Part shown: positions 15,094 through 23,825 of the stretch, piece after piece | How the letters are laid out: each line of letters begins with the position of its first letter | How positions within the stretch are numbered: the first letter of the stretch is position 1 | Assembly (NCBI GenBank): GCA_964424355.1 | Contig: CAYRIO010000001.1 | Span: 1 to 64,000, forward strand | Direction of reading: 5' to 3' | Length of the DNA stretch: 64,000 nt | DNA from: CAZEHS01 sp964424355 | Lineage (GTDB): Bacteria > Bacillota > Clostridia > Peptostreptococcales > Acidaminobacteraceae | The notes under the pieces: generated by a model | What the model was told of the DNA's origin: nothing | What the model saw: the letters and a program-made list of their open reading frames with translations, nothing else | The model's database searches: none | Made by a program: the position numbers and the translations under genes

Positions 15094-16157
15094 TGTCGAT
15101 AAGACCGGATGAAATGACGCCCTTGGAACGGATGACCGCTTTCTCAAAAGGGGAGCCCCTGGATCGCATTCCCTGTTGTCCCTTCACGGGGGAGAGCTTT
15201 GCGCCGTATTTCGGTCATTCCATTGCCAAGTTCAATCACTCTACAGAGGTGATCGTGGATACCATCACCCGAACCTTTGAGCTTTTCAGACCTGATAACT
15301 GCAGTATTGGCCCGGGTCTTCACGGCATACCGGAGGCCATGGGGTGTGGGTTGACCTTTCCTGAAAACGGAACCCCTTTACTGGCTGCTGCCGCACTGGA
15401 TGACCTTGCGGCTATCGGGAGCTTGAGAGTGCTTGATCCCTACAAGGACGGACGGCTGAAATACTATCTGGAAGCCATGAAAATCGTTCAGGCCAAGCTC
15501 GGTGGTCAAGTGGCAGTCGGCAATACGGTTGGAGGGCCCTTCACGACGGCAGCTTTCCTGATGGGAACCGAGAAATTCCTGAGAGAACTGACACGGAATC
15601 CCGAAGGCCTCCATCAACTGATGGGAATCACCACGGAAAGCACCCTGCGGTTCATTGATGCGGTCTTGGACTTGGGGATTTCCCCGGGCATTGCCGATCC
15701 CATCGCCTCCTGCACCTTGATCAGCCCTAAAATGTATCGGGAATTCGTAAAACCCTACACCACCCGGTGCCAGGATCAAATCATCAAACGAGCTGGCAGT
15801 GGGAGCGTCATGCATATCTGCGGCAAAACGAAGGGAATCTGGCAGGATATGATCGAAACCGGCATCACTGCCTTAAGCCTGGATAACTGCGAGGATATGG
15901 GTGAGCTTCGGGAGGGTTTTGGGGATCAGGTCGCTGTCGTGGGGAATGTAGATCCGGTACAGGTCATCATGCAGGGGACTCGGGAAGACATTCATGAAGC
16001 GGTGAGAATCTGTGTGAACAAGGGTGCCGGCAGCCCCAAAGGATTCATTCTGGCCTCCGGTTGTGATATTCCCATTGGGACGGATCCTCAGCGAATCCAC
16101 GACTTCATTGACGGCGCGCGGATCCATGGCAGAATGGATGCTCGGTTCAATCAATAG
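15090..16157 (+). CDS. UroD-fold cobalamin methyltransferase 4
   Basis: A 355-residue MtaA/CmuA-type protein: MTPLERMTAFSKGEPLDRIP at the start, MHICGKTKGIW for the zinc H-x-C motif and ASGCDIPIGTDPQRIHDF at the end with the third cysteine. I chose ATG 15090, which overlaps the previous stop as ATGATG; an open frame extends to 15030 but would overlap much more. It most resembles the protein at 8706 in motif layout. It is the last gene of the methyl-transfer run; a strong hairpin follows at 16167. Confidence 0.87.
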   Translation: MMSIRPDEMTPLERMTAFSKGEPLDRIPCCPFTGESFAPYFGHSIAKFNHSTEVIVDTITRTFELFRPDNCSIGPGLHGIPEAMGCGLTFPENGTPLLAAAALDDLAAIGSLRVLDPYKDGRLKYYLEAMKIVQAKLGGQVAVGNTVGGPFTTAAFLMGTEKFLRELTRNPEGLHQLMGITTESTLRFIDAVLDLGISPGIADPIASCTLISPKMYREFVKPYTTRCQDQIIKRAGSGSVMHICGKTKGIWQDMIETGITALSLDNCEDMGELREGFGDQVAVVGNVDPVQVIMQGTREDIHEAVRICVNKGAGSPKGFILASGCDIPIGTDPQRIHDFIDGARIHGRMDARFNQ

Positions 16158-16166
16158 GATGATCAG

Positions 16167-16215
16167 AAATAGCGTAGGAGGTCACCCGTGAGTCGAGTGA
16201 CCTCCTACGCTATTT
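16167..16215 (+). terminator. Hairpin terminator after methyl-transfer run
   Basis: A perfect 19-bp inverted repeat (16167-16185 and 16197-16215, AAATAGCGTAGGAGG...) with an 11-base loop, ten bases after the last stop. The right arm ends TATTT, so it is a probable intrinsic terminator. Confidence 0.75.
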
Positions 16216-16443
16216 CATCGCACGCTAAAATATTCCAGTCGGTATCCGATCGACCTGGAAATCTGCTATCGGAATAGGTTCATGAAAAAAATGTGCGTAT
16301 GGATCGTGATGGGTAATTTAAGGAACCTGTAATATGAATATCCAAATTCCATACAGTGCAGGGGCTGTGTTTATGTTAGTATGGCTATGTGTGGATGATA
16401 CATAAATTTACATTTCATGATCGCTCGGGAGAAAGGGGAATCT
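16216..16443. other. Intergenic region before membrane gene
   Basis: An unremarkable A/T-rich spacer that must hold the promoter of the gene at 16444. No operator or RNA element could be defined. A GAAAGGGGAATCT ribosome site lies at its end. Confidence 0.4.
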
Positions 16444-17175
16444 ATGAGAGGTGACAAAGTCAAGGCAGGTCTGTCAATACTGCTGCTGGCAGCTGTCTTT
16501 TTTATGATGGTTGAAACGCCATTCACCCGCGCGCTGGGGGACTATATTCTGGAGTTCATCGGTCTGCGGGCATGGTCCGGGGAACAAAGCGGAGCGCATT
16601 TAACGGTGTTTTATTTTGGCATGCTGTTTTTTCTGGCACTGCACCTGGTAAAAGTACATGCGGTAAAAGGCATGACTCTTCGGATCAGAACGGTCTTCAT
16701 CATTTTCGCTGTTCTGGTATCCTCGTTTTCAGCGGTGACAGTTGCGACGGCCAAACAGATAAAAAGGAATTTGCCCGGGCTGATGACCATCGGCTACAAC
16801 TCCAACGGCAGCAGCATAGCCTACCGCTCCGAGAACGGCCAGTATGATGAATTTGCCGCACGCTTCACACTTACAAATTATAGTCCGGAAGCGAAGACAT
16901 TCCATATAAGCATCGACGGGTTTTCTTCTCCGGAGGAAGGGTGTCAGGCTATTGAATTGTTAACCCATGATGGGAAACCGGCAGTGTTTGATCTCCAAGG
17001 GAACGAATCGAAACCATTTGTAGTAAACCTGGAAAACTATCAGGTGAGCGGGGGGCTGGAAACCAGTGAGACATTGGCACATGGGATCGTTCAGGGAATG
17101 ATGCTATCCGATGATCAAGGCGATACCGTCAGGCTCGACAGCAAGAACTTTTTCGGGATTGAGCTGGGGAAATAG
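16444..17175 (+). CDS. Membrane protein with extracytoplasmic domain, unknown
   Basis: A 243-residue protein with three hydrophobic segments (about residues 8-25, 47-66 and 78-98) followed by a soluble domain of about 140 residues that looks beta-rich (ARFTLTNYSPEAKTFHISIDG). No family recognised. The start ATG 16444 follows GAAAGGGGAATCT. A second small membrane protein (17219) lies 43 bases downstream and both end at the 17571 terminator, so they form a two-gene unit. Confidence 0.7.
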   Translation: MRGDKVKAGLSILLLAAVFFMMVETPFTRALGDYILEFIGLRAWSGEQSGAHLTVFYFGMLFFLALHLVKVHAVKGMTLRIRTVFIIFAVLVSSFSAVTVATAKQIKRNLPGLMTIGYNSNGSSIAYRSENGQYDEFAARFTLTNYSPEAKTFHISIDGFSSPEEGCQAIELLTHDGKPAVFDLQGNESKPFVVNLENYQVSGGLETSETLAHGIVQGMMLSDDQGDTVRLDSKNFFGIELGK

Positions 17176-17218
17176 AGGCGGGTTCCAATGGCGTATAATT
17201 GAGAGGCGGTGAAATCGT

Positions 17219-17542
17219 GTGAAGCTTTTAAAGAACCATAAATTCATAACCGCATGGGTTTTGGGTGATCTCTTTCTGTTTTGGATCCTGTTTTATTCAG
17301 GAATCGTTCTCCCCTATATCAACCCAAGTGTGGAAGATTACAATGCCCATATTACAAGTTTTCCCCGTAACGCTGCCCAGATGTATCTTTGGATTGTGCT
17401 GCATATGCCCACTTCCTGGATAGGGATTGTTTTAAGACTGCCGGATCAACTTCTTGCCTTTTCGGTGATTCAAACCGGTGTGATTGCCTATTTTATTGAA
17501 AAAGCCAGAGGTGGACCGGATACGGTTGACGAAGATTTGTAA
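17219..17542 (+). CDS. Small membrane protein, unknown
   Basis: A 107-residue protein with two or three hydrophobic segments (WVLGDLFLFWILFYSGIVL, LWIVLHMPTSWIGIVL and a weaker one at the end). No family recognised. GTG start at 17219 after GAGGCGGTGAAATC. Probably co-transcribed with 16444-17175. Confidence 0.65.
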   Translation: MKLLKNHKFITAWVLGDLFLFWILFYSGIVLPYINPSVEDYNAHITSFPRNAAQMYLWIVLHMPTSWIGIVLRLPDQLLAFSVIQTGVIAYFIEKARGGPDTVDEDL

Positions 17543-17570
17543 AACACGATTGGATTACCACTTATTTATC

Positions 17571-17631
17571 AAAGAAGCCCTGTTTGCCTTAGACCAACCT
17601 CAGTTGGAGTCTAAAGCAACAGGGCTTCTTT
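17571..17631. terminator. Bidirectional terminator
   Basis: 14-bp arms AAAGAAGCCCTGTT (17571-17584) and AACAGGGCTTCTTT (17618-17631) enclose an inner inverted repeat (CCAAC..GTTGG). A/T tracts on both sides suit the convergent genes at 17219 and 17647. Confidence 0.8.
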
Positions 17632-17646
17632 TTCGGTGATGCGAAG

Positions 17647-19236
17647 CTAGGCTGTAAAAACAGGCTTACCGTTGATGATAGTTAGGCAAACCTTCACTTC
17701 ACGCATCCTTTCGATGGGCAGGGCAAAGATATCGGCATCGAGAATGGCAAGGTCTGCTTTCTTGCCTGGTTCTAAAGTGCCCATGATATCCTCCAGGCCG
17801 AGGTTATAAGCGCCGCCGGAAGTCCAAGCCGTCAGCAGTTCCAGCGGTGACAGCGTATTTTGCTGATTGAAAGGCTCGCCCCCCTCTGGAAACCATCCGC
17901 CGCAGGCGTGATAGATCGATTCGGGAATATTGTCTATCAGAAGGGGCAAATCGGTACCACAGGAAATCATGACATCGCTGTCGGCCATTTTTCGGCGATT
18001 CCAATAGTGGCGGCCTCTTTCAATGCCGATTTTTTCGTGAATCATGGCGACTTTTCCTTCCCTGTCCGCAATGGATTGGATCTGCGGGTAGATTTCAGCA
18101 ATGACGCCGAGTTTTCCCATCCGCTCAAGATCCTGGGGGTCGCTGAATTCAATGTCTGTCAGGCTGTGGCGGTTGACCAGCCGCCCGTGCGCGTCCCGCT
18201 GGCAGCGCTCGAATATTTTCAAAGATTTGTGGATGGCCGCATCCCCTTGGGCGTGCAGAGAAAAGCGGAAACCGGCTTCGTCGGCGGATAGTACCTCCGC
18301 CGCGATCGTCTCATAGTCGATGGGTTGAGCACAATGACAATCCGGATGACATAGATAGGGAAGCTTCAGGTCGCCGCAGAGCTGGCTGATAGACCCATCC
18401 GTCATGCGGTTGTATCCCGAAAACCGAAGGAAGTCGCTGCTGAACCGCGACTTCAGGTGTCTCCCCAGAGCGATGTCAGCTTTTTCTGCCACCGGCTGGC
18501 TCATGAAGCTGACTCTCAGATTAAGGCGCTTCTGTTTTTCAAGAGCTGCCAAGACGTCGGTGAACCCATAAAAATCATCAAAGCCCATTTCTTTGACAGC
18601 TGTGACACCGCGGCTGTTCAGGAGTGCCATATAGCGCTCAAATACGGGCTCGATGAACGACTGATCGCGGAGCATTTCTTTCAGAAGCCGCCACATCGCT
18701 TCTGGGTAGCAGGATTCAGGAGTGAAACCGTAACGTGCGATGGCTGCAGTGTTCATGCTGCAACTTTCGGCCCCGATACTGAAAAGAACCGCCGGGCGCC
18801 CTTCGAAGGTCTGGTCAAGAAGCTCTGGCGTGATCCGGTCAATGACATCAGGGGATGCCGCGTGGCCCCAGACGACGTCCTTTTGTCCTTGGGGAGATGC
18901 CTGCAGAGCTTGGAGGAGTGGGTGAACGGCGGTGTATGGGCTCAGGTCCATTCCTATAAAGCCCAGTGCATAGCCGGTGAAGAAACAATGGACATCGACA
19001 AATCCAGGACACACGGTACGATGGCCCAGCTCCAGGATCCAGGTTTTGTCCGTTAGATGCTCCTCTCCTGGGCCTTCTCCAATAGCGATAATGCTGTCAC
19101 CCCGAATGGCAAGGTATCCGTCAAGAATCAGTGCTTTGGATGGCGAATTTCTAGAATGTCGATTTGGTGTTGGGCGGCTGGGTGAAACACCGGTGAAGAT
19201 TCTTCGTGATCGAATCAGGATATCGGTTTCTGACAT
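17647..19236 (-). CDS. Amidohydrolase, YtcJ/Amidohydro_3 type
   Basis: A 529-residue metal-dependent hydrolase of the amidohydrolase superfamily. It has a beta-sandwich N-terminus with PGFVDVHCFFTGYALG (the usual HxH is altered to HCF), a central barrel with FSLHAQGDAAIHKSL (metal histidines), ISCGTDLPLLIDN (metal aspartate) and the closing ALGPGKKADL-type segment GTLEPGKKADLAILDAD. I start at ATG 19236, preceded by AAGGAGTCACATC; an open frame extends upstream to 19320. It is transcribed away from the fructoselysine operon, but its substrate is unknown. The altered HxH (H-C-F) is worth noting: one metal ligand may be missing. Confidence 0.8.
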   Translation of the reverse strand: MSETDILIRSRRIFTGVSPSRPTPNRHSRNSPSKALILDGYLAIRGDSIIAIGEGPGEEHLTDKTWILELGHRTVCPGFVDVHCFFTGYALGFIGMDLSPYTAVHPLLQALQASPQGQKDVVWGHAASPDVIDRITPELLDQTFEGRPAVLFSIGAESCSMNTAAIARYGFTPESCYPEAMWRLLKEMLRDQSFIEPVFERYMALLNSRGVTAVKEMGFDDFYGFTDVLAALEKQKRLNLRVSFMSQPVAEKADIALGRHLKSRFSSDFLRFSGYNRMTDGSISQLCGDLKLPYLCHPDCHCAQPIDYETIAAEVLSADEAGFRFSLHAQGDAAIHKSLKIFERCQRDAHGRLVNRHSLTDIEFSDPQDLERMGKLGVIAEIYPQIQSIADREGKVAMIHEKIGIERGRHYWNRRKMADSDVMISCGTDLPLLIDNIPESIYHACGGWFPEGGEPFNQQNTLSPLELLTAWTSGGAYNLGLEDIMGTLEPGKKADLAILDADIFALPIERMREVKVCLTIINGKPVFTA

Positions 19237-19402
19237 GATGTGACTCCTTTCTGGATTTTGGCTCTGAAATAGAACCATCAAATCGACAACAGTATACAAG
19301 TTTCGATAAAAATATACCAATTATCAGAAATGTATCATAGCTGAGCAACGGGTGCAATACATCCTGGGATCAAATCGATGATTTATATTTTTGGATGGAA
19401 TA
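19237..19402. other. Divergent intergenic region
   Basis: An A/T-rich region separating the amidohydrolase gene (minus) from the fructoselysine operon (plus). The amidohydrolase promoter must lie here; no clear minus-strand -35/-10 pair was fixed. Confidence 0.4.
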
Positions 19403-19431
19403 TTGACATGGAAATTCAGAGGTGATAGGAT
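19403..19431 (+). promoter_or_regulatory. Sigma-70-type promoter of frl operon
   Basis: TTGACA (19403-19408), a 17-base spacer and TAGGAT (19426-19431). The transcript would start near 19438, giving a leader of about 120 bases that includes the operator-like A/T palindrome described next. Confidence 0.6.
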
Positions 19432-19443
19432 TTAATTCGAAAG

Positions 19444-19490
19444 TGGTATGACAAATACGCGGACATATATATAGCTATAATATATACCGC
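19444..19490 (+). promoter_or_regulatory. Operator-like region / second -10 upstream of frlB
   Basis: A GTGGTAT half-site (19443-19449), a near-palindrome TATATATAGCTATA..TATATA around 19465-19487 and ATACC at its end. The GGTAT/ATACC halves resemble the GGTATA/TATACC repeat at 22119-22149, suggesting binding by a GntR-type regulator encoded in the operon. TATAAT at 19476-19481 could also act as a -10. Confidence 0.4.
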
Positions 19491-19556
19491 AATAAGACGG
19501 AGCGGTTGGTGTGGAAGCTATCGATCAACTGCACGATTGAAAGGAGTTAAAGGGAA

Positions 19557-20555
19557 ATGATGCTGAAATTCGAGGAACAAAAACAGATTGATGAAGTGAA
19601 TGGCGTGCTGGCTTTGAGAAAACCAATCAATGACCTGGTGGATGAGATTTGCCGCAAGGGCTACAAGAATATCTGCTGGTTGGGGATAGGAGGGACGTAC
19701 GCTTCCTGCATGCAGGCGTATGTCCATATGAACGGAAGGACGCAGATCGATATGTTCGTCGAGAATGCCGCAGAGTACTGCACAACGGGGAACAAGCGCG
19801 TAGGCCCCGGAACCGTGGTGGTTATTTCATCTGTAACGGGCAGTACGGAGGAGATGGTTCTTGGAGTCGAAAAGGCCCAACTTGCAGGCGCCGTGGTGAT
19901 TGGGTTCATCGATGTCGCATCGGCCGCCCTCGCCGAATTGGTGGATCATGAAATTGCCTATCCAGGTCATGAACAGTTGAAATTCTTCATGCTGGCAGAC
20001 CGGTTCATGTACAACAAAGGGGAATTTCCTGAGTATGAACAGCTCTACGCAGAAATGGATGCACATCTGGCGGAAGCATTGGTGGAAGTGGAACGGGAAG
20101 CGGAGTCTTTTGGAATAGCCTTCGCAGAAAAACACAAGGACGATGCCATCCATTACTTTGTGGGCGCAGGGAATATGTGGGGAGCTACGTACTCCTATGC
20201 CATGTGCTACTGGGAGGAACAGCATTGGATTAAGACAAAATCCATACATTCTGCGGAATTCTTCCATGGGATGCTTGAGATTGTAGAACGGGATACGGCC
20301 GTCACCGTCTTTGTCGGGGAAGATTCTCAGCGCAGCCTATCCCAGCGGGTTGCGAATTTCTTGCCTCGAATTTGCGGCAACTATACCATCATCGATACCG
20401 CAGACTATGCCCTGAAGGGAATCAGCCCAGAATTCAGAGGATATATTTCCCACTTGGTGATGCGGGCGATTACAAAGCGCATTGACACCCACTTGGAAAT
20501 CATCAATCGCCACCCCATGGAGATCAGACGCTATTACCGAAAGTTGGATTATTAA
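19557..20555 (+). CDS. frlB: SIS-domain deglycase, fructoselysine-6-P type
   Basis: A 332-residue protein with two SIS sugar-isomerase domains: WLGIGGTYASCMQAYVHM and VVISSVTGSTEEMVLG in the first, YFVGAGNMWGATYSYAMC and KSIHSAEFFHGMLEIV in the second. The E-F-H-G segment is typical of FrlB, which splits fructoselysine 6-phosphate (or a related Amadori phosphate) into glucose 6-phosphate and the amine. ATG at 19557; GGAGTTAAAGGGAA precedes it. The neighbouring permease, GntR regulators and PfkB kinase match the frl gene set. No frlC-type epimerase is present. The exact amino-acid moiety is not resolved. Confidence 0.82.
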   Translation: MMLKFEEQKQIDEVNGVLALRKPINDLVDEICRKGYKNICWLGIGGTYASCMQAYVHMNGRTQIDMFVENAAEYCTTGNKRVGPGTVVVISSVTGSTEEMVLGVEKAQLAGAVVIGFIDVASAALAELVDHEIAYPGHEQLKFFMLADRFMYNKGEFPEYEQLYAEMDAHLAEALVEVEREAESFGIAFAEKHKDDAIHYFVGAGNMWGATYSYAMCYWEEQHWIKTKSIHSAEFFHGMLEIVERDTAVTVFVGEDSQRSLSQRVANFLPRICGNYTIIDTADYALKGISPEFRGYISHLVMRAITKRIDTHLEIINRHPMEIRRYYRKLDY

Positions 20556-20670
20556 GAGAGTTGGATGCAAAAGCGGTATATTATATGCATCGAGTTGTGC
20601 GAAAGTGCTTCAAGGCGAGCCAGTCGGCTCGTAGGGATCAAGATTTTAATAATCAGACGGAGGTATTCAG

Positions 20671-22014
20671 ATGTCAAGTACATCAAAGGCGGAACTGACG
20701 AGGAAACTGGGGCTTGGAGCGGCGGTAGCCCTCAGTGTAGGCACAACGGTTGGATCTGGGATATTCTCATCCATAGGCGGAGTGGCTTTGGCGGCGGGAA
20801 GTGGATTGTTCGTTGTCCTGTCTTTCCTGATTGGCGGCATTATCAACCTGCCGGCTAACCTTTGCTATGCAGAGCTGGCCACAGCCTATCCGGAGGATGG
20901 CGGCAGCTATATTTATTTCAGAGAAGCGGGTTCACGGCCTCTGGCATTCCTGACTGGCTGGATCAGCTTCTGGGCCACCGACACGCCGTCCATATCCATC
21001 ATGGCCCTCGCAATTGCTAACTACCTGGCATATTTCACAGCTTTCGGACCCATTACGCTAAAGCTGATCGCAGTATCGCTGGTCCTCATCTTCATGATGG
21101 TGCATCTGCGATCGGTAGAAGGCGGCGGTAAGTTCCAGACCGTCATCACGGCATTCAAGATCATTCCCTTCGCAATCCTTATCGGAATTGGCATCTTCTA
21201 TGTCCGGGGTGACCTCATCTCCATACCGGCGGTTGTCGGAGCTCCAGTAGGTCTGGCCGCTCTGCTGGCGGGTATTTCGGCAACAACCTGGTCCTTCGAT
21301 GGGATGGGCTCCGTATGTTATATGTCCGGAGAAATCAAGGATCCCCAAAAGACCCTTCCCAGGGCGCTGATTACTTCTGTCATCGCAGTCACGGTGCTCT
21401 ATGTGGCCTTGAGTTTTGTCGTGACAGGATTGCTTCCTTTGGAAACCCTTGCGAATTCCAGTGCGCCCATCGCCGAAGCGGCCGCAAAGATCCCGCTCAT
21501 CGGTTCCAGCGCTGGCACGCTCACTGCCATCATGGCCATCGTTGTCATTATCGGTTCCCTCTCCAGCTGCATCATGTTCCAGCCACGGATCGAATACGCC
21601 ATGGCAAAGGACGGGCTTTTCTTTAAATCTTTTGCGAAGATTCATCCCAAATGGGAAACTCCCTATTTCTCAATCATGATCCAATGTGCCATGGCCATTG
21701 TCCTGATATTTGCCGCATCCCTAACAGATCTGCTGGGATACTTCACCCTGGTGGCGCTGCTGAAGAACTTCATGACCTTTGGAACCGTGTTTGTCCTGAG
21801 GCGGAAAAAGGACTATAACCCATTGTGGAGAATGCCCGGAGGCTATCTCATGGCAGGGGTGGCGATGTTCATGACCGGCACTCTGATCGTATCAACATTC
21901 TTCTGGGCACCGATCCCCGGAATTGTCTGTGCATTCATCGCTGTTCTGACCGGTCTTCCCGTCTATTACTACTGGGAGAAAAAAAACAAGCAGTCCAACG
22001 GCCAAGCTGCATAA
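20671..22014 (+). CDS. frlA: APC-family amino acid / Amadori permease
   Basis: A 447-residue permease with about 12 membrane segments of the APC superfamily. It opens with ALSVGTTVGSGIFSSIGGVA (the GSGIF substrate loop of family members), has WSFDGMGSVCYMSGEIKDP in the middle and ends in a charged tail. FrlA of Escherichia coli belongs to the same family and imports fructoselysine. ATG 20671 follows CGGAGGTATTCAG. It lies between the deglycase and the regulator/kinase genes and is followed by a GC-rich hairpin. Confidence 0.82.
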   Translation: MSSTSKAELTRKLGLGAAVALSVGTTVGSGIFSSIGGVALAAGSGLFVVLSFLIGGIINLPANLCYAELATAYPEDGGSYIYFREAGSRPLAFLTGWISFWATDTPSISIMALAIANYLAYFTAFGPITLKLIAVSLVLIFMMVHLRSVEGGGKFQTVITAFKIIPFAILIGIGIFYVRGDLISIPAVVGAPVGLAALLAGISATTWSFDGMGSVCYMSGEIKDPQKTLPRALITSVIAVTVLYVALSFVVTGLLPLETLANSSAPIAEAAAKIPLIGSSAGTLTAIMAIVVIIGSLSSCIMFQPRIEYAMAKDGLFFKSFAKIHPKWETPYFSIMIQCAMAIVLIFAASLTDLLGYFTLVALLKNFMTFGTVFVLRRKKDYNPLWRMPGGYLMAGVAMFMTGTLIVSTFFWAPIPGIVCAFIAVLTGLPVYYYWEKKNKQSNGQAA

Positions 22015-22029
22015 TACCTGGGCCTCAAC

Positions 22030-22074
22030 CGGCACCGCCTTGCCAGCCTGCATTCAGGCGACGAGGCGGTGCCG
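22030..22074 (+). terminator. Hairpin after permease gene
   Basis: CGGCACCGCCT (22030-22040) pairs perfectly with AGGCGGTGCCG (22064-22074). There is no T tract, so termination may be partial; a fresh promoter follows at 22119. Confidence 0.55.
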
Positions 22075-22118
22075 TCTACAAATCCATCGTATCGAGCAGG
22101 CTGCCTGATCTGGGAATG

Positions 22119-22149
22119 TGGTATAATATTCACTGTACTTCATATACCA
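22119..22149 (+). promoter_or_regulatory. Extended -10 promoter overlapped by inverted repeat
   Basis: TGGTATAAT (22119-22127) is an extended -10. TGGTATA (22119-22125) and TATACCA (22143-22149) form an inverted repeat with a 17-base spacer directly over and after it, a plausible autoregulatory operator for the GntR gene at 22172. Confidence 0.5.
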
Positions 22150-22171
22150 TTTAACGATGAGGAGTCCTGGA

Positions 22172-22894
22172 ATGATTGAAGAATTCAAGAACAGACCCAG
22201 GGAAGAAGCCCGCGAACAGATTGAGGATTATATCGCTGTTCACGGCTTGAAAGGCTACGACAGACTCCCCAGTGAACGCGATCTATGCACCATGTGGGGC
22301 TACAACCGTATGACGTTACGGAGCGCAATCCAGAATCTGATCATGGAAGGCGTCCTTTACAATAAGAAAGGCTCGGGAACCTATGTAGCCCCTCAGAAGC
22401 TGAACCGGAACCTGCAGGATTTGAAATCCTTTTCGGCTACGGTTCAGGAGACCGGTCGCACCCTGACAACCAAGGTTGTATCAAAGCGGATCATAGAATG
22501 TAATAAGCAGGTATCCCAAAAACTCTGCCTGACACTGGGGCATCAGGTTTTTGAACTGATCAGGATTCGGAATATTGATGATGAACCGATCCTGATTGAA
22601 ACAACCTATCTGGATTACGAAAAGCATGCAGGCATCGATACCCACGATTTTGGGAGCGAATCCCTCTATGCGGTACTCGAGACGAACTATGGAACCATCG
22701 TTTCAAGCGGCAGTGAAAAAGTTGGAATCACCTATGCCACAACGGAAGAGGCAAAGTTGCTGGCGGTTGGCGAAGGCACACCGGTCTTTTTTCTGACAGG
22801 TGTGGTCAGCGATTGCGAGAATCGCCCTGTGGAGTATTTTAAAACCATAGCCAGAAGTGACAAGATGCGGTTTTCAAGTACTCTGAAACGCTGA
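22172..22894 (+). CDS. frlR: GntR-family regulator (HutC/UTRA type) 1
   Basis: A 240-residue repressor. The N-terminal winged helix has RLPSERDLCTMWGYNRMTLRSAIQNLIMEGVLYNKKGSGTYV (shown as consecutive motif, residues about 32-73), and the C-terminal UTRA effector domain includes ELIRIRNIDDEPILIETTYL. UTRA domains of this group sense sugar phosphates. ATG 22172 is preceded by GAGGAGTCCTGGA. Its location between the permease and kinase genes makes it the likely regulator of the operon. Confidence 0.82.
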   Translation: MIEEFKNRPREEAREQIEDYIAVHGLKGYDRLPSERDLCTMWGYNRMTLRSAIQNLIMEGVLYNKKGSGTYVAPQKLNRNLQDLKSFSATVQETGRTLTTKVVSKRIIECNKQVSQKLCLTLGHQVFELIRIRNIDDEPILIETTYLDYEKHAGIDTHDFGSESLYAVLETNYGTIVSSGSEKVGITYATTEEAKLLAVGEGTPVFFLTGVVSDCENRPVEYFKTIARSDKMRFSSTLKR

Positions 22895-22965
22895 TCCAGG
22901 AATCTTCGGCCTGAAGCCATCACCGATATTTCTCCGGCGGGGATTGGGATTTGGAGGAGAGAGAC

Positions 22966-23754
22966 ATGATAAGAGTCGCTGCAGTGGGAGATAACTGCAT
23001 GGATGTATATGAAGCACTGAACCAGGCTTTTCCCGGAGGCAACCCGGTCAATGTTGCGGTCTATACAGTGCGTTCCGGTGAAGCGGCCTCCTATACGGGG
23101 GTGGTGGGAAACGATGCCTATGGTCAGCGGATGATTACCGCGTTAAAGGAAAAAGGCGTAGATACATCCCATGTCAGGGTTCTGCCCGGGAAAACAGCGG
23201 TGACCCAGGTTGAACTGATTGATGGGGAGCGGCGTTTTGGAGATTATGATGAGGGTGTTCTGACCCAGTTTCAGCTGACCGATATGGACATCGACTTTCT
23301 GTGTTCCCATGATATCGTCGTATCCGGGCTTTGGGGAATGATTGAGAATGATCTCCATCGGATCCGGGCGAAGGGAACGCCTGTTGCTTTTGATTTTGCA
23401 ACGAAATTCGATGGCCCCGTCGTCGAAAAAGCCATCAGGCAGACTGACTATGCATTTTTTGCGTCGGATGACGGAGATACGGAAGCACTCAGGGGATTTA
23501 TGAAAGCGATGCATGGCAGAGGGCCCCGATTGGTCGTTGTGACCTTGGGAGAGCAGGGGAGCTTGGTCTATAATGGCGAGTCCTATTGCCAATACGGCAT
23601 TGTTCCCTGCAATGTTGTTGATACCATGGGAGCCGGAGACAGTTATATTGCGGGGTTCCTGAAAGGGATCCTTCAAAACAAATCAATCCAGGATTGCATG
23701 GAGCTGGGCGCTTCCAGCAGCAGTGTGACCCTTCAGTACATTGGAGCCTGGTAA
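22966..23754 (+). CDS. frlD: PfkB-family kinase, fructoselysine 6-kinase type
   Basis: A 262-residue ribokinase-family sugar kinase. The start MIRVAAVGDNCMDVYEALNQ and GGNPVNVAVYTVRSG closely match the pattern of FrlD (VGDNC.D.Y...N.AF.GGN.VNVAVY). The C-terminal PfkB signature DTMGAGDSYIAGFL contains the catalytic aspartate (GAGD). ATG 22966 follows GGAGGAGAGAGAC; an in-frame TTG lies 15 bases earlier. It would make the 6-phosphate that FrlB cleaves. Confidence 0.85.
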   Translation: MIRVAAVGDNCMDVYEALNQAFPGGNPVNVAVYTVRSGEAASYTGVVGNDAYGQRMITALKEKGVDTSHVRVLPGKTAVTQVELIDGERRFGDYDEGVLTQFQLTDMDIDFLCSHDIVVSGLWGMIENDLHRIRAKGTPVAFDFATKFDGPVVEKAIRQTDYAFFASDDGDTEALRGFMKAMHGRGPRLVVVTLGEQGSLVYNGESYCQYGIVPCNVVDTMGAGDSYIAGFLKGILQNKSIQDCMELGASSSSVTLQYIGAW

Positions 23755-23825
23755 GCCTCTCTTTTGGAGGCGTACCAGCAGAAGTGCGGCATTCAAAACT
23801 AGAAATCAGGAACAGGTACAAGCCC

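Noticed and set aside
8056..16157. Methanol, methylamine or glycine betaine methyltransferase operon
   Set aside because: No MtaB, MtmB/MtbB/MttB or MtgB-type substrate enzyme is present in or next to the run.
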